From Chitinophagaceae bacterium (GTDB lineage: Bacteria > Bacteroidota > Bacteroidia > Chitinophagales > Chitinophagaceae), in the NCBI GenBank assembly GCA_016721085.1, contig JADKJI010000015.1, forward strand, positions 62,001-126,000: a stretch of 64,000 nt of DNA, in the 5' to 3' direction. A program made the translations under genes and the position numbers. Within the stretch, counting starts at the first letter, position 1. Every line of letters starts with the position of its first letter. The notes below the pieces were generated by a model. It was given only the letters and a program-made list of their open reading frames with translations, did no database searches and was not told the origin of the DNA. Positions 62,953 to 64,000 of this stretch are shown here, one piece after another.

Positions 62953-63843
62953 ATGGGTATGCGTTTACAAGCCGTTGATGTGGTAAACACCATCAGCCCT
63001 GAAGAATTTCAGGAACGTTATTATAAATTAAACCGTCCTGTTGTAATAAAGGATCTTTCAAAGGACTGGGTCGCAATGAATAAATGGAATTGGGATTACT
63101 TCAAAAGCATAGTAGGCACCCAAAAAGTGGGCATTTATAATAATGTAAAGAGTGATGCTTATACTCCTATAAACAAAGCGGACGAATACACCACATTTGG
63201 TGAATATATAGATATGATCAGTAAGGGGCCAGCAGCCTGGAGGATATTCCTTTTTAATATCTTTTCGCACGCCCCGGAACTAACCAAAGATTTTACCTGG
63301 CCCGACCATCTTATGAAAGGGTTTATTAAGCGGGTGCCGATGTTATTTGTTGGGGGACAAGGTTCTATTACCCACATGCATTTCGATATAGACCTTTCAC
63401 ATATATTTCATACTCAATTTCATGGCCGTAAGAGAGTGTTACTGTTCCCATTTCAGGAACAACACAAGCTTTACAGGAAGCCTTTTGAGGTTTTAAGCTT
63501 GGCCGATTTCAGTAATTATGCCGACCCTGAGAAGAGTAAAGTGAATTACAAAGATTTCCCTGCATTAGAGAAAGCGTCTGGAATGGAAGTGATTTTGGAA
63601 CATGGAGACACCCTTTTCATGCCTGGTGGATATTGGCATCATATGGAGTATCTGGATAGCGGTTTCGCTATGAGTCTCAGGGCACTACAACCCTCTTTAG
63701 GCGGAAAATTAAAAGGTTTCTGGAATATAGTTGGAATGAGAAATATCGATACGCTTATGAAGAAAACTGCTCCACAGTGGTGGTACAATTATAAGAAGGA
63801 AAAGATATTTGAATCCGCAAAAAAAGTTGAAGCGGTTCATTGA
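62953..63843 (+). CDS. cupin-8 (JmjC-like) domain protein
   Basis: 296 residues from ATG 62953; TTG 62947 is the alternative. The domain begins ISPEEFQERYYKLNRPVVIKDLSKDW and has the iron-binding pair ITHMHFDIDLSH (His-x-Asp) and later GDTLFMPGGYWHHMEYL (His) on the double-stranded beta-helix. It should be an Fe(II)/2-oxoglutarate oxygenase of the Cupin_8 class acting on protein side chains or small molecules. TACTTTTG at 62931-62938 is a good -7 element and gives a leader of only a few bases. It is the last complete gene in the window. Confidence 0.87.
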   Translation: MGMRLQAVDVVNTISPEEFQERYYKLNRPVVIKDLSKDWVAMNKWNWDYFKSIVGTQKVGIYNNVKSDAYTPINKADEYTTFGEYIDMISKGPAAWRIFLFNIFSHAPELTKDFTWPDHLMKGFIKRVPMLFVGGQGSITHMHFDIDLSHIFHTQFHGRKRVLLFPFQEQHKLYRKPFEVLSLADFSNYADPEKSKVNYKDFPALEKASGMEVILEHGDTLFMPGGYWHHMEYLDSGFAMSLRALQPSLGGKLKGFWNIVGMRNIDTLMKKTAPQWWYNYKKEKIFESAKKVEAVH

Positions 63844-64000
63844 TAAATCTCAAAAAAATATTGATTTAAGTTAAGACTTTCACTCCTTTAGGTGGGTCTA
63901 CTTAAAATACTTTGAAAAATAATTGAATTTTCAAAAAACACTCGTTACTTTAGCCTCTCGTTAGTATTGCTATCAGTACTACACCACCTCATCCTGCAAC
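63844..64000. other. window end, no gene
   Basis: AT-rich intergenic sequence. TACTTTAG near 63954, preceded by TTG about 25-30 bp upstream, may be the promoter of a gene beyond the window. Confidence 0.3.

Noticed and set aside
1..64000. tRNA, rRNA, tmRNA or phage genes
   Set aside because: No cloverleaf-type tRNA, ribosomal segment, integrase or structural phage gene could be recognised in the window.

Overview
The window looks like a chromosomal segment of a Bacteroidota member, most likely family Chitinophagaceae. Supporting signs are -7 elements of the TAnnTTTG type upstream of several genes, almost no Shine-Dalgarno dependence, a TonB-type receptor remnant, a Bacteroidota-style lptC/coaX cluster, a DUF6132/DUF6691 sulfur cassette, PepSY-like secreted proteins and many GH/lipid genes. 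No rRNA, tRNA, phage module or CRISPR array was recognised. Taxonomy is inference from gene content only.

Layout. 0-9.7 kb: end of a deoxyhypusine-synthase-like gene, two PepSY-like secreted proteins, ACP phosphodiesterase, CoA-transferase, DUF2911 protein, asparagine synthetase, a third PepSY-like protein, a trans-sulfuration enzyme and a TIGR02757 protein. 9.7-19 kb: a decayed TonB-type receptor, a fatty-acid-hydroxylase gene, a Mur ligase paralog, a GH9 + polysaccharide deacetylase fusion, a fumarylacetoacetase-family gene and a flavin reductase, with a tiny GxxExxY nuclease element squeezed between the last two. 20-24.5 kb: patatin, a second hydroxylase, a membrane protein and lysS. 24.5-26.7 kb: a REP/BIME array with its RAYT transposase. 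26.7-38.8 kb: M20 amidohydrolase, DoxX protein, SDR, a repeat-filled 1 kb gap, a TIM-barrel/FGE-like fusion, the coaX-outer membrane protein-lptC cluster, a Lon-N domain protein, GT2 and MeaB. 39-55 kb: a zinc-protease relic, typA, a tandem pair of secreted paralogs, acyltransferase, esterase, VOC protein, fabH-like synthase, DoxX-like protein, lipid kinase and a membrane-anchored patatin. 55-60.3 kb: heme A synthase and a sulfur-handling cassette (SQR-like, DsrE, two YeeE/YedE halves, DUF6132, thioredoxin) next to a Crp/Fnr regulator and a candidate operator. 60.4-64 kb: rnhB, a small basic secreted protein, GNAT, a Sua5/YrdC protein and a cupin-8 protein.

The most unusual property is intergenic. 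At least seven families of short word-like repeats occupy the gaps, mostly as inverted arms, and in several places one family sits in the centre of another (onion-like nesting). Two of these systems carry a nuclease gene: the RAYT with its GACCACAAAGG hairpins, and the GxxExxY gene bounded exactly by CGCAGAGACGC inverted repeats. A second recurring property is interrupted genes: six loci carry small indels, many in homopolymers (suggesting sequence error, or less likely phase variation). One of them, a metalloprotease, also lacks the region where its zinc site should be.
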